From positions 3,615,501 to 3,679,500 of the forward strand of contig CATNEN010000029.1 of NCBI GenBank assembly GCA_950097015.1: 64,000 nucleotides of DNA, read 5' to 3'. Positions 49,101 through 63,500 of this stretch are shown here, piece after piece. The translations under genes and the position numbers were made by a program. Below the pieces are notes generated by a model. It was not told the origin of the DNA. It was given only the letters and a program-made list of their open reading frames with translations, and did no database searches. Source of the DNA: Macrostomum hystrix. Its lineage: Eukaryota > Platyhelminthes > Macrostomidae. Position 1 is the first letter of the stretch, and every line of letters starts with the position of its first letter.

Positions 49101-52100
49101 TGAGCCACTGAGACCGGATACAATGAATGACGAGGCGGCTTCCAAGTCCACAACTAAATATTTCAAATTACTTTTGTCATGAATTGCTTTTCTGGTTTAG
49201 AAGAATTCCAGTTCACTCCTTACCTGGTTTGCACATTCCCCGATTTAGATACCAGCCGACTGTGCAGTTGCATCGTGTTCGGTACATTGTGTCTGGGGCG
49301 AGACACACAGATCTGTTGACAATAACACAGTTGAGATCGCTGGTGCAGTCCTCGCTCAAGTTGCGAGCTGTAACAAAATTATTGGAAAATAAAGACTAAC
49401 GTTAGTTCATCTTTGGATATGTCTTAGCAGAGAAAGTAAGATTCTCGCTCGTTCGTCTCTGAAATTTACCTGGATAAGCATATGCCGGCTCAACAATCCT
49501 CATAAGCACCCTTCCACCCTCAAACATTGGTGACCACGAGATCCTGTCAGATGAGGTTGCCGACCCACTTCCGGTCATCTTGTTGTCATAGCAGCCCGAT
49601 GACTTGTACCACCAACCGCTGCCTCCGGAAATGGCACAGCTCCTCTGTGGCCCGTTGTCGAATGTCGAGAACTGCGTCAAGTCGTGATTGGCCAGCCGCA
49701 TGGAATCCGAGAACGCAGTGAAGCAGCTCTCGAAGTGTGCTTTGTATCCTTCGTACACAGAGTCTATCCAGAAGCGATTGCACTCCACATACTGGAACTT
49801 GCCATTCTTGTCCCACATGTCGATGCGCAGTCGATACTTGTTGAAGATGGACAGCGTGCGCATGGCTTCGGTGCCGATCCAGAAACTGCTGGAGTTGAGC
49901 AGACTCTCCATGTCGTAAAAGCCACGTCGATAGTCCTCAAAACTGCGGTTCATGCTCCAGGAGGCATTGAAGTTTTTGTAGATGACAATCCAATTGTCTT
50001 GACATTGAGCAGGCATGTTGCCATATAGAGAGTGAGGCACGTAAATTTCGGATCGATTGATGCAGCTCAGAGCATCCACTGGAAAGGAATTTTAGCTTTA
50101 GTATTGACTCTATGTCCCAATACTGCAATTCTGCGGTCTGCAATTAGACCGCAGGCTCACTAATTTTCCAAATATATATTGTGTTCTAGAGTACTAGTAA
50201 AGGTAAATTTATATTGGAATTTTTATCGCATTCCACAAATGCTAAGAGACATTTATAATGATAGGAAATAGAGTGTGGCAGATTTATTTACAAACAGTGA
50301 TCGGATAAACACAAGTAGCTTAAAAGGCATTAAAATTGCGTTGAGGCACTTACCGTTTACAGGACATCCAAAAACGTCAAACTTCATTGCTCTGGGATTT
50401 CCTGCTGGATTTGTCGTTACTTTCAGCCTGTTAGTGTAGAATGGCTTTCGTAGAATGTGGTTAAATGGACATGACAGATAGCCGCTTTGAACCGTTAAGG
50501 TGCTCTGAAAATTTGGATATCATAAAGTGCGAGAAATCAGAATATTTTTCTTCAATTAATTAAATATGATTTGGCCCTTAGAGTGTCGCTTACAGCAGTC
50601 CCGCTAGACGAAAACGATCCAGTCACCAATGTATTTCCTGCCTGAGTCAGATCAGAGTACTCGAGATCGAAGCCCGTGTATTCACGGTTTGTGCTGGAGC
50701 TCTCAATACCAGCACCACTGGCTGACAGTGCTGTGAATAAGAAGGTCTGATTGAATGTGATCTGCAATGTACGAGGTAGAATATGGTAAACATTTATTCT
50801 GTGTCTGTGGACCACCAATGTGTCTAGCTAGTCGATGTCTCGATTCGATCATAAAAAACGGTTCGTATGTGACATGAAAAACTTATAAATGACACAGAAC
50901 AGCGGCCATGCTTACCGTCACCCAGTCACCACTCCAAAATCCAGTCGTCAAATCCGGCACGATGGCCAGTGGAATTCCCGAAGCAGATCCCGCCCAGATG
51001 TTTCCACTGGCAAAGCTGAACGGAATCGAGTTATTCGGATCGAAAAAGTTTGTCCAGCAAGACTCTGAAAGACCGCAGGCGTTAAAAATGTTTGTTCTCA
51101 GTGGCTCCTTGACTAAAAGTGAAAAATTCGAATTCAAAGCCATCATACCTCGACAGATTTGCTCAATCACGAAGCTCCCACTCTGCGAAGTTGTCGCAAA
51201 GCCGACGCTGAGAGAAGTCATGCGTGAGATGGTTGTCACCTGCTCTGTTGTAGCAATCATCTCCATCGTTCCGCAGATTTCCTTGTTGCTCTGACAATAC
51301 TTGATGGTCTCCGCTACACGTCTCCATGGCTGAGAAACTTTTTCCAGCCCTGCCTGGCTCAGAGCTGTGCTTTTCGAATCGAAATACACGTTGTACAGCA
51401 TGTTGTCACACTGGCGACTCATCTTCTTTGCTAAAGAGGAATAAGTTTTTATAGCCTGCAGAAAAATATAAAGAATTCGATTCAAATGCAAGTCGTTTTA
51501 TGATGGCTGTCGAACATACCAGCCTCCACTTCGCACACTACGAAAGCACTCGTGCATGTAGCACTAGATTTCCAATTCTCAGTGAGCAAAGTAGAGTAAG
51601 CACATGTGTCTGCGGCTGCGGGCTCATCGAAGCGCCAGTTCTTCCACACAGGTGGCTGATTATTGTGTTCTAGAACCCACGCTCCAGTCGCGTTTTTAAC
51701 TACTCCAATGTGAACCATGTAGTTGTTGGCAGTGAAAGAATTGCTCACGCCACGAGACCTTAAAGTTTTCAGATAAAACTTTTTATGACTATTGAGGAAG
51801 TCCTAGATAGTAGCTCGTATGATTTATTTGCAATAAAGATCAATTAAGTGCGATAGATCAATAGGTCTATGTAGCAGAAATGAACAGGAAATTATACTGC
51901 TTACTGCATGAGGTCAGCATATCCGATTCGAATGACAATATTGTCATAGAAACTGTTGGCACAAAGAGGCGTCCTTTGCTAGCCCATGTCATGTTGGCAC
52001 AATACTGCCTTGCGATCTCCCTGTGCACAGACCCCTGGTAGTCCGTGTAGTAGTGCACGCAGCGGCCATTGTAGTAGTAAAAGTTCTTTGGACACTCTGA

Positions 52101-55100
52101 ATAGATAAATATATGAATGTCTGTATCAGTATAAATATGAGAGCTGTAAAATATGAACACCAGGCTGTTTTACTGGGCGCTGGACTTGTTATGCAGTGAT
52201 TTTGGTGCATCGCTACTGCATCTCTACTTTCCCGAGCATTCATTTCTAGCTGATTATAGATAACACAAAGAACGAAGGTCTCGCTATCGTGTGTTTGTTC
52301 TTACATATTGCCTAATCAAAGGTAAACTGCTTCATGAAAATATAAGAGATATTCGGGCTCTTTGCCGAAACTACTTCTATCGCGAAGAACTCCGTTGTGG
52401 AGTTGCTAGTGTTCCACTGCGGCCACGAAAACGTCTGTGCTCTGAAAACTACCCTGATCTCAATGCGAAGCGGTTTCACAGCTATTTCACAGCGATATCG
52501 ACAACATTTGTTGCTTCCTTGTCAGCAAGTTTACCTAGCGAAAAACATTTGGCTAAGCTTAACTTCAAGGTTACTATATATCGTAGAGAGAGGCCTCTCC
52601 CCATAAACTATGCACTTCGGTCTGATGTCGGCCTGAGTTGCTGACACTAGATACATCGATAAATGAGCATAAGAGAATGTCTTACCGTCAGCTTCACGTC
52701 CATAGAAACTAAGACCAACGCTTGCACAGTAGTCTCCAAATAACTTTCGAACAACAATCTGGCCCGCAGTCACCGTGCGGTTCAGCCAGATATCAGTGTT
52801 CGTCGCCATTACCGACTTGTTCTAAATCAAAATAAAAGTCCTTCATTCCATAATTAGCTAGAATTATGGAATGCATTCAGACTAAGCGTTTGTGTTTCTC
52901 TTACAGTAGGACGCAACCAGGTTGTTGTTGAAGTCCAAGAAATCGAATTGCAGTGTTTGGTTTCTTGAACATCCCGTCGGGTAGAGGCTCACATTAGAGA
53001 GGTGATGCACATTATCGAGAACAAATCGATATTCATTTCTGGCACCGCTCGTTATCCTGGGCCTGGCTTGATAAAGAAGCGCCACTCTCTATCATTCTCG
53101 TGAAGCTTATAACTGGGCACTCTAAAATTATACGGATTAGGGTGTTTAAATGTGATAATGACTTTTATTTGCCTTTTTGAATCAAAAGAGCCTCAAAGTT
53201 ATTACAAGACCTTCAGGAAATCCAAGGAATCCGAGACGTGAAATGCATAACGCGTTGTTCGCACTGGGTTTGTAGATCATGTACTTGGCGACAACTGGAG
53301 TCTGGAGATCCTGTCGGATCCATTGTTTGTCCTCTTGGTTTGCGAGGAACGTTGTGTTTCCTGTTTGCGAGCTGTTGAGCAGCTTGCATTGGAGCATCAT
53401 CTGTCTGTCCATAGTACAGCTCATAGGATGTGACATAATATGAGCTTCCTCCAGCAGTCACAACTGCAAACACTCGCTGAGGAATCTCGAATGTTATAAT
53501 CATGTAGGAGCCACCGCATAATATTCTAAAGCCAGGCCGATAGTACACTCCAATCGTAGCTAATGTCAGTGCCCCAGTTAAGATTGATGGATGTCACCAC
53601 GCGGTCAGCATTGAAGTAATTTCCGATCTTGGTGGTCGACACCTTGTACGGGTGGTAGTAGATTTCTGGGAGAATGAGTGCGTAAGGCTCCGTCACGCAA
53701 CCGAATACTTCGAGTTTTCCAGCTGAGCGACCCGTGTTGGCCAGAGAGTAAATTCGCAGGAATGCAGCTTCGACTGACGGGATCAGGCGCTCAGTTGATG
53801 AGCCATAGGAGTCCGGGGAGTTGTATTCATTTTATAAGGCTGATTTCTGCACCCACTAACCAACAGTCGGAACGTCGATCTAAAGTAGAGAAGTGTTTTC
53901 ATTCGCAAGGCTGTGTATCGAAACTCTGAATAGTAAGTGCTAGCACGACCTGGGAAATGTTGAGCCTGCGCTCAAATAGCCAGGACATCGCTGGGCAGTG
54001 AGCAATCTGAAGTTTAAATAATAAAGTTGTTGTCTTTCCTTTGCAAACTTGACTGTGTCTAAAAAAGCTGATTGTCTCACGAAAAATTTCTTTATAACGA
54101 ATTTAGTATTTAAACTGAATAAAATTTTCCTAAAAACTGAATACTTTTATCAAAACTTGGATTCGGCTTTATATATCCAAGTAAATCAGTAACTGACTTG
54201 ATCAAACATTTCTCACTTAAATTGAAAAGGAAGCGATTATGCTATAGCAAGCCTATGAAGACATTTTTCAGTTTTTATTGCGTTAAGCTTACATGTCGTG
54301 TACGGCGTGCACTCTCTGTGGGCCCAATGACTTCTGAAGGTGTCAAACGATAGGCTGAACGCTTGCAGGCAGAACAAAAATCCGTAGCTACCGTTTCCAA
54401 ACACTAGCGTCTCGCTACAATGATTAAGCATGCAGCAACGATGATGAAAGGGTAATGAAGTTTGTTATATGAACCACTTCTATTGTCAATACTAACCTCG
54501 ACAATGATCGAACCGGATCATTGTTTTTATCGGCGATGAGAACACGACTCGGTGACCCTCGTTACGACCAGTTGTGCGGGCGATCTCGTGACGGCCAAGC
54601 AGAAATAGTGCCAGAAGTATGTAGCCTTCAGATTTCCTGGTCACCACAGTGGCAGCCCCAGATTGGCGAATCACTCGGGCCTCAAAGTTGTTGGCATTGT
54701 GTACCGGAACTGCAGACTGTCCCCAGACGATCGCAGAACAGGCCTTGTGTAGTCATAGCTAGCGTTGAAGTAGCTGTAGAAACAAACTGTGTACTCGTTG
54801 CCGTCCATCTCCAGTGCACCACTGGCGGGCACCTCCAGAGTGCTGTTTGAGTTTCCAAGAAGAAGAGAGCTCCGTTGGTTCTGAATGTGGGTCCACTGGC
54901 CCAGCTGATGTTCGAGCCGAGATCGCCATGTCGCATGCTGGATTGAATGTCATTTGCTTGAGTCTCTTGCACCAGTGGCCAGAAGCCAACACGATATTTG
55001 TTAAGTTGGACTGTTTGCGACTCGGGGTCTGTGAAATATTGCAAATATCGTGAAACTGCCTTAGTGCAAGCTCTTTGTATTGAATAATAAAGTCAAAATT

Positions 55101-58100
55101 AAGAATTAAGTCAAAAACCAAAATTCCTCACCCCATGACTGAACCTTGTAAGAAACACTGTTTGCAGAATAACGGAATAGTTCTGATTTTGACGTAACAT
55201 TTGTTGTTAGTAGCCCTGGAACACCGTTCACCAACTGTAAATCACATGTCGTGTCTGAAAGCATGTGGTATATGGGTTTTAATCTAATTTTTCAGGGCAA
55301 GCAACAGTAGCAGCATTCCAAGATTGCTGTTTACAGAAAGGCACTTACTGTAAGTCAGCCACTGAAGCATGTTGTAGTTAGTGTTGAACCGATTGATCAT
55401 CCCATCGTTCGTGTGGGTTGCATTTTCGTCGCTGAACTTTGAGACAACGGGAATTCCAGTGAACACAGACTTGCATGTTGGTGCTAGCTCATGGAAGCAG
55501 TCAAAGAGCTGACGCAAGTGACTCAGTCCACTGTATGAAGCCATGTAATAATTATTGTCGTAGTACATCATGCGCTTGACGTATACCTTCCGAGCCTGTC
55601 TGTCCTGCTTCACATCTAAAAGTTAGATTGTTTGAATTTCGTTTTGGTTCGAGCAAATATATCTGATTCGACTAGGTTTGTTAGTTTCAATCGAGTGTGC
55701 TCATCTCTTACAGTTTTTCGTGTACACAACAACTTCAGCAAACGAGAAGCAGCAGCTGAGTCTCTCGCGTCTCAGAATCACCATAACGGCCATAGAATCC
55801 ACACATTATTTCGATCACATCTCCTGGGCTGAATGCTTGCGTCATCTTTTGACAGAGAATGGAGTAGAACATCGAGGCAGTGTAAGGATTGTCGCTCATT
55901 GTCTGCGACACCCAGGCTTCATAACTGCTGAGAATTTTCTGGAGAAATTAGAAAATTTATGGCTTCGAGAAGTGCACATGATCGCATGTTTAGCAATTGT
56001 CAATGTTCCTTATTGACAGGTACAAATAATTTCGACTCACCCGCTCGCATCAGTGCGGAGGTATATCCAAACTTCAGTCACGTACTGAACACTCAGCATG
56101 TCCACGCGCCACCAATCGCTACGTTGAGGGATGACGTGACCGAGTCGACGAGAACATTTTCGATGCAGTGTTACGAGCGAAGTCTCCGTCATTGGCGGCA
56201 GTGGCGCTGTATCCTGAGCGCAGATCGTAATAACTGACAGGATTTCCTGTAATATTGACGGGCGCTGCAACCATCGAGTATCCCGTGTTCAGTGCATTCA
56301 CCTCACAGATGAACTGGTTAGGCTGACTGTTATGTGTCACATTGATATTGCGCACGTTCCGCCCATGTCCAAGTCCATCATCAAGCATTCTTTGCCGGAC
56401 TGCTGTGGCGCCAGAACTTCCAGTCGACAAAGCTCCGTCCCACCACTGCCACTGACCAGTTGTTCGGTTGTACTGCCCGTCGATGTGAACAAACTTGTGC
56501 AGTCCTTGGCCACTGAAGCACGCGTGATACGGATGTATTGGCAAATACGAGCTATTGGTACATTACTAATGGGTGAGACATCAGAATATTCGGATTAAAA
56601 ATATCCTACCTAGTGATGGAGTTGAAAAACATGTAGTAGAAGAGCTGGTTCTCCAGCACAGTCTTCGGACTGCCAAATGTCCGCTACCGTTCCAGTGCAT
56701 CGACTCGCAGATCTCTTTAGCCAGCATTGGTGGTGCGACAGTGTGCGGGAAGGAGCTGTTCATGCCGTAGGGAACCCAGTAGCAGCTATCCTTGTGACGG
56801 AAGAAGCCAAACGGACAGTCTAAAGGATATTAGTATTCTAGTAACATTGTTGTTGATTTAAAATGACGTTTTTTCTTTTTTGGTACTATTGGATCAGAAA
56901 TGAAGAGTAGGACTACCAAACCATTTTGTGCCACCCGTTTTTCTATACTAAGGGGGATGAATTTCCTCCCTGAAATTTTTTTGGCAGCGCCTGAATGATA
57001 ACAGCGTTGGGTGCTGACTGATTGGTTGATAGACTAGATGATGGTTGCCCGTGGTTGAGCTGCGCTCAATATTTAGGTTTGATGAGTAAAATTGGAGAAA
57101 TTCCTATCTCCACCATCGTGACCTATCTCCACCTCATGTTGCCCTTGAAGGTCTACCAGTCCGTCTAGATAAAGGTAGGTCACCACCAAAGACGAATATA
57201 ATGCAGGCACATTCGGGTGACATGCTGATAAATTTTGAAAGCCTCGCAAGGCCGCACTGAGGTGCAGTGTTAATTTGTTTATAGGGTTGTGTGAACTACA
57301 CTAGCGCTTATGAAAAAATCCGACCTTCGGCCATAACATTTGAATATCTTGACGGTCTGAAGAGCTCGGGACTTGATTCTTGTTCCAGAAGATGAGCAAC
57401 AAAAATAAATTAGGGATAAATCATCTAAAAACAATTGTTCCTCTCGCATTTGAGCCTCATGGCCTCAAAGTCTCACGGCTGTAAGTGTTTACCGTCTTTG
57501 ATCATGCATCCACGGAAGAGAAACGATGCCACAGTGGTGGGGCTCGTGATGAAGACGACGCGAACCTCATTCGTCCGAATCAAGTGTGGCAGGGACTGAT
57601 TAAATCCGTTTGACGAGTCAAAAACCTGCAGTTGATGAGGTATGAAGCTGATGTCTTTTAGTCAGTATTTTACAAGAACTTCATCAGTTTAAATGCGAGG
57701 AAGTTATTTGTTTTTATCTGTATATATTCTATATATTTATAAATTGGAACAGAAAAAACAGCAGAACGAATGTCCAATAATTTTGTACTCACCGTAACTT
57801 TTCCGAGCACAGTAAAGTTGACAAACTCCCAGGTGCGCATGTGCCTGAACTGGAGAATGAACTTAATAGGGCTGCTGGCATTCAACGCAAAGCCGGAAAT
57901 ATGGTAGAAGGTCTTGTATCGATAGCCTATTGTGTCAATCGACGGATTTGAGAGTGTTGCTGATTACTGTCAATTAAATCGCAATCTGGAAGTTTTTAAA
58001 CAAAGCAATTCTGGTTGAAATAAATCCATGCTTTCAATTTATTATGTAATTTAGTTCTTGTTACTGATTCCGGCCCATTCAACGCACCGTCAGGATAGCC

Positions 58101-60549
58101 CAGGATCTCAAATTTTGCGACACGTCGAGTGTAGAAGTCAACTGGACGAAACTGGATAATCTTGGCCTTAAACGGCACAGAAACGTCCATCCTCAGCTGC
58201 ATAGCGTCATTGTGGAACTTATTGAACTGGTGCTGCAGGAGGAAGGATACAAAGCCATATAATCTATTGTTTATCGAAAGAAAAAAGTTTGAACAAAAAT
58301 CTCAAGTATTTACATCAACGTAGCTGTTGCTCGTCTGAAATGACCGAACTGGAACTAGCGTTCTTGGATCATCACCGTAAAATATTTTGAAGCTCCGGAC
58401 ATAAGCACGCCAATTAGCCTGTCCTGTCCATCATCGATGAGCCTTGAATAACGAATCCCAGGATTGTGTGGCTGACAGTCAAATAAATATTGATGGGGTA
58501 CTCTGAAACGTGTTTTGTGATGTGCATATTTTTGTACCCTTGCCTCCTAAACATATGGAGACATATGTCTCTCCTGAATTAATCAGCTCCTTGTTTATGC
58601 CGCGAACCTACCTGAGTGAAAAAACATTCCGGGCGGCTGACGAGGCTTCTTGGGTGCGTTAAGCCTAAACATGTACGGTGAGGGATAAATTGATGGATCC
58701 GCGTTGGATGGCAGCGGGGTGTCTTGTGGGTCCAGCTGGTTCAGCTCAATGATGCGTCCTCCATGCCGATGGGATTTCCGATCAAGTGGAGCTGGCCTGA
58801 GAACAGTGCGATAAAATCACAGGAATCAAACAACCCAATCAGAGAGATTTCTCAATATCGCAACTGGCGCACTCGTACTCACTGACTGCTGGGAAGCCGT
58901 AGCCTCAAACTCTGCGAAGCTGAGCCGTCTTCTGTAGTCCGACAGCTTGCGGATTCCAGCAAAGTAAGCTACCTGAAGAGAAAGGGCTGTTTAATGAGAC
59001 TCTTGAACTTACTTATTGACAATCTGCTCATCGCACCTTGTCTGTATCGACAGTCCACACGTGCTCTCTCAGGTAGCCGCTGCCGCGGCTTTCGATCACT
59101 TGCACACTCGAGTGAGTGATAGACGACGAGTTCGATACAAAGATTTCCGCGAAGTCCAGCTCCTCATAGTCTGCGGGTTAGTGTTTCAGTTTAGATTTTA
59201 GTGTTATTTAACGGTGAACGGATGGTCGCACTAGCTGGAGTTTTAGTTTGAGTTCAATGCGTTTTGAAACTAATTTTTATGCACAGCGCGTGCCTAGAAA
59301 CTGTTTAATTAGCAATTTACAAATTGACTTTTTCATTCTGATAAAAACTTATACGAGCTAAAAACACATTTTGATACATTGGCCTCTAGCCGTAGAATTA
59401 CTGAGGGGTTTGCTGTGCCTGAACGGAAAAACTCAGGCACATAAAGTTCTTGAAAATAAGCACATGTTCAAAACTGTTTTTTGCACTTGTCCGCAAACTT
59501 TGTTGCAGAAACCCTCTGAAATAATAATTGCCATGTCAGCAAAATGTATTGACACTCAAGATTCAGATTCTGACAAACGATTCTGACAATTTCTATAAAC
59601 GCTAATGAATTCTGATCATCAATATATCACCTCAGTTACGCTCGTATGTGTGCAATGTTGAGCTTCAGCGGAAGCTCCATCTGACTATAAAACCTTCATT
59701 GCTGATTTCCTTCGTTTTCGCACATGAAGCCATGGAAAGTTCATATGACCAGTTCTAACAAAAATCACCTTCCCATAGTACTAAAACGGGAAGGAAAATG
59801 CATAACAGGAACCTATCCTAGTGTTTTAATTGCATTCTTTACGTGCCACCTGCAGGAGTAGCACTGTCTCATCTAAGAGTGAAGCATTTAGAGGATGTTT
59901 AATAGTTCATTATGTGAATGTACGTATATCATTTTGGACCTCACCAAAGCGCAAATTATTCCGTGAGCAGGCGAAGATCTGGCAGGTATCGAGCGTGACA
60001 CTCGGGTTGGTTGTGTAGCACCAGAACCTGTTTGTTGCGTCACAGTTGCGGCCAGTAGTTTACAGAAGCTGATCGGTTGTTGCCTGGGAAGTAGCCAGCA
60101 TTTTGGCAGTCGGAGTTGGGTACGAATGGAGAATTGCTTCCCCAATTCTGGCAGGTGTAGCCCGATGATGTGACGTTTTGCCGGCCAAAGTAGCCAATTC
60201 GACTGGCCGCATCTCCACACACGTCCTCCCCCGTATGCATCTTGAAATTTCGAACATTTTTGAAATTCATTGGACATTAAACATGTAGACCTTATTCTTT
60301 ACGAATACATCTTGCTTGACATAATCATTATTTCAATTAAGTTCTTTGAGGAATGGAATCTGCACAGCCTCTCCCTAAGTCAAGCCTTAAGAAGCGGAAT
60401 GAGGGCGCTCAGAAAGGAATGAAACTTTATCTTTAACTTTAACTTTAACTTTAAACTTTACAGCTCTCAGATGAGGAAAAGATAAGTCTAGGACTCCCAG
60501 ACTTGGCAATTAGCCGAGAGATCATCAATGATGTTTGACTCCTTTTTAA

Positions 60550-60584
<35 letters not shown>

Positions 60585-63500
60585 TGACACTAGACCCAAG
60601 GGCCAGTGCAGGTGTTGTGTGTCAAGCACACTAGCAGGTGGGGACTGCACACCTATTGTACTCCCTGGCTCTCTCGGACACCGGTTGACAGCCGCGTGTC
60701 AGCAATGGAATTTATTTTTTCCAAACATATCGGCAGCATCCAAATCCCACAGAATTGCCGCAAAGATCTGCTTTATTCCACGCCAGCCGGAATTATTATT
60801 ACCCGACGAAATGTCGGCACTCATTTGCAGCTGAGCAGACTGTGTGCACATCAGGGCAAAGCAGCTTGCCAAAGGCTGCACGAATAGTTCTAGACTATTC
60901 GGGAGTCGAACCCAGGACTATCCGATCCAGAGGCCGACACCTTACTGACTGAGCTATTCGCCTTTTTTAAGTGGTTGCTTTTTTAACTATTCTAATAAGC
61001 CATGGTAATATTGGGAAGTAAGACTTGTCATTTAAAGTGTGCTTACCAAGTTCTTCAATCAGATCCACAACTCGAATTCGCTTAATCACAGTTGGATAAG
61101 CAAAATCGATAAGCCAGTAGTGGTATTGATCAACATAGTCCTGGTAATAAGTTACAAACGATTGACCATATCCAAAGAACATGTATGCATTGCCGTCGTT
61201 GCCTCTCTCTGGACTGCCATACGAGCTGAAGTAGCGATACTTGAAGCTCGACACCAAGTAAGGCAAGATTGAGCCACTCGTTACTGAAATTTTGAAGAGA
61301 GTCCTATTTTATTTTTATGCAATCTTAATGGGTAGCCTTTTTTAACTGTGCCTTTAGCAATTAGCCGAGAGATCATCAATGATCTCTGATCGGCCAATCA
61401 GAGAAAGCAATCAGAGAAAGTGCGCCAGTTGCGATATTGAGAAATCTCTCTGATTGGGTTGTTTGATTCCTGTGATTTTATTCGCACTGTTATGGCCAGT
61501 GTGTCACAGACAGGCCAGCTGAGTTAAAGTGATTTTAACTTTTCCGCTCACCATATGGGCAGCCGTACAGTTGAAGTTTCATTTCGTTCTGTGTTTGAAA
61601 AGTAGCCGGGAAAACTCTCAGAGCGAGTGCGAGAAGATCTGGCAGAAACCTCAGACTTGCCGCCTGGCGAGTTTGCCTCGGTCCAACCAGAATCTGGGAT
61701 TTTGGCATGGGACTCGAATAAAATCTTAGATCAATCGTATTCTTGCTATTCTTGTATATGAATTTTATAAAGCTAAAATCGAATGATTTTTCAATTCATT
61801 TTAAACCTTACTGCAATCATTTAAATTAGCTTTCTAGAAGTATTATTATTTTTCTAATCGAAGCAAGACTCCTTCCATCAAAGTTGGAGGCTAGGAAGTA
61901 ATTGTATCGGATTGTCATTTTACCATGCCGTTGTAGAGCGATCTCCAGTAGCGCGCATCCTCGCTGTAATACACGTAGTAGCTCAGTATGTTGGTCCATG
62001 CACCTGTGAGCACGCTGATTCCCGGCCCACCCTGTAGGGTAATCCCACTGCAGCCTCACGAACTTGTCAAAAGTTGCCTGAATTAAGGCGTGGTTTTAAG
62101 TAAATATGTGAGTTCTATACAATATCTATCAGCATTTGGGTATTTTAAAAACTAAAGAAATTGCTTCAAACCTGTAGATAGACTCGCTCTTGAAAGTAAT
62201 AATTTTGTGGTCGGTACGTAGACAGAGTCTTTGCGCTCCTCACATTGAAGTACAACTTGATGCTGTTCCCTGAATCCACTACGTCGTTGGAGTACCCAAT
62301 CTTTTTTATCGGGATGGCGTGTCGGGAGTCCGTCGATTGGCCGATCAGCTGACCGTTGAAATATGTGAAAAACGAGGTCACATTATTTGCTGTGTCCCAG
62401 GTGATGCACACATTCGCAAAGTCCTGCGTATTGTGCATTGCTGAGAGGTTGAGCGTGCTGTTCAGCACATCCAGCACGTACGCAGTCGGGTTGTTCACAG
62501 AGTAGTCCTTATTCTCCACTTGCGCTCCAGCGTACCTGACCTGGTTCGCCCCATCGCCTTGCAGCAACAACACGTAGCGGCGCTGAAATTTTCCAGTAGA
62601 TAATTACGAGATTATATTTTGAGGACTAAAGAATATTTTCATGACTACGCTCGTCATTATTTGTCTGTATCAAGGTCCAAAAGCAGTCTGAATATGTGAC
62701 TGATGCAAAAGCATTCAGAATGTGGTATGCTACGAGCGGTGTTCCAAAGAGTACCGATTTCTCTGCTTCTGTCTTCCAGAAACATGTATTTGCCTGTATT
62801 TCCTGTAGGAGGATCAGCTTTTGAACTTTAGAAAATTTCTAAAGTTCTAAATTTCCACACAAAATTTAGGTGTGGAAACGACTTGTACGCCGAGACGATG
62901 ATGACCCATCTAGACAGGGATTTGTTAGTTGCTTCACTGGTTGTGGAGCAACAGTCGAGTCGCACTATAAACTTTATTATTGCTGTTACTCTGGCTAGTA
63001 GCAGGTACAGTCAGCTGGAGGTTAAGGTACGCCGCGTTTAAAACTGGGCAATTGACATACAGTCCACCCACAATCCCTGAGTTAAAACTCCACGGCTGAA
63101 GTTTTTACGGCCGAGATTGCAACTAAGATCAAGCTATAAACTTATTAAAGCTTATCAATTGTGTTTTATGATCATGATTAATGGTTGTGATTATGATTAT
63201 TGTTTTTATTCATTTTTTTATTTTCATTACTATTATTGGCGATAACTAATAAGTAGCGTCAAGAATATCCTGCTCACATTAGTCATGGCTTCCAAGTAGC
63301 CGTACTGGTCCGTGAACCAAATTTTGGCCAATCGATTGCGAATCAGCAAGTTGAATGTGACGTTATTCGTCTCCAGAGCAGTTGATATCGTCTCATCTGG
63401 CATCCAGCCGACTCTCAAGTCGACAGACTCATCGTAGTCATAGTCTGGATAAAAATGATTTAATAAAATAATAAAATAATAAAAGCTTTCTAAGAGTCAA

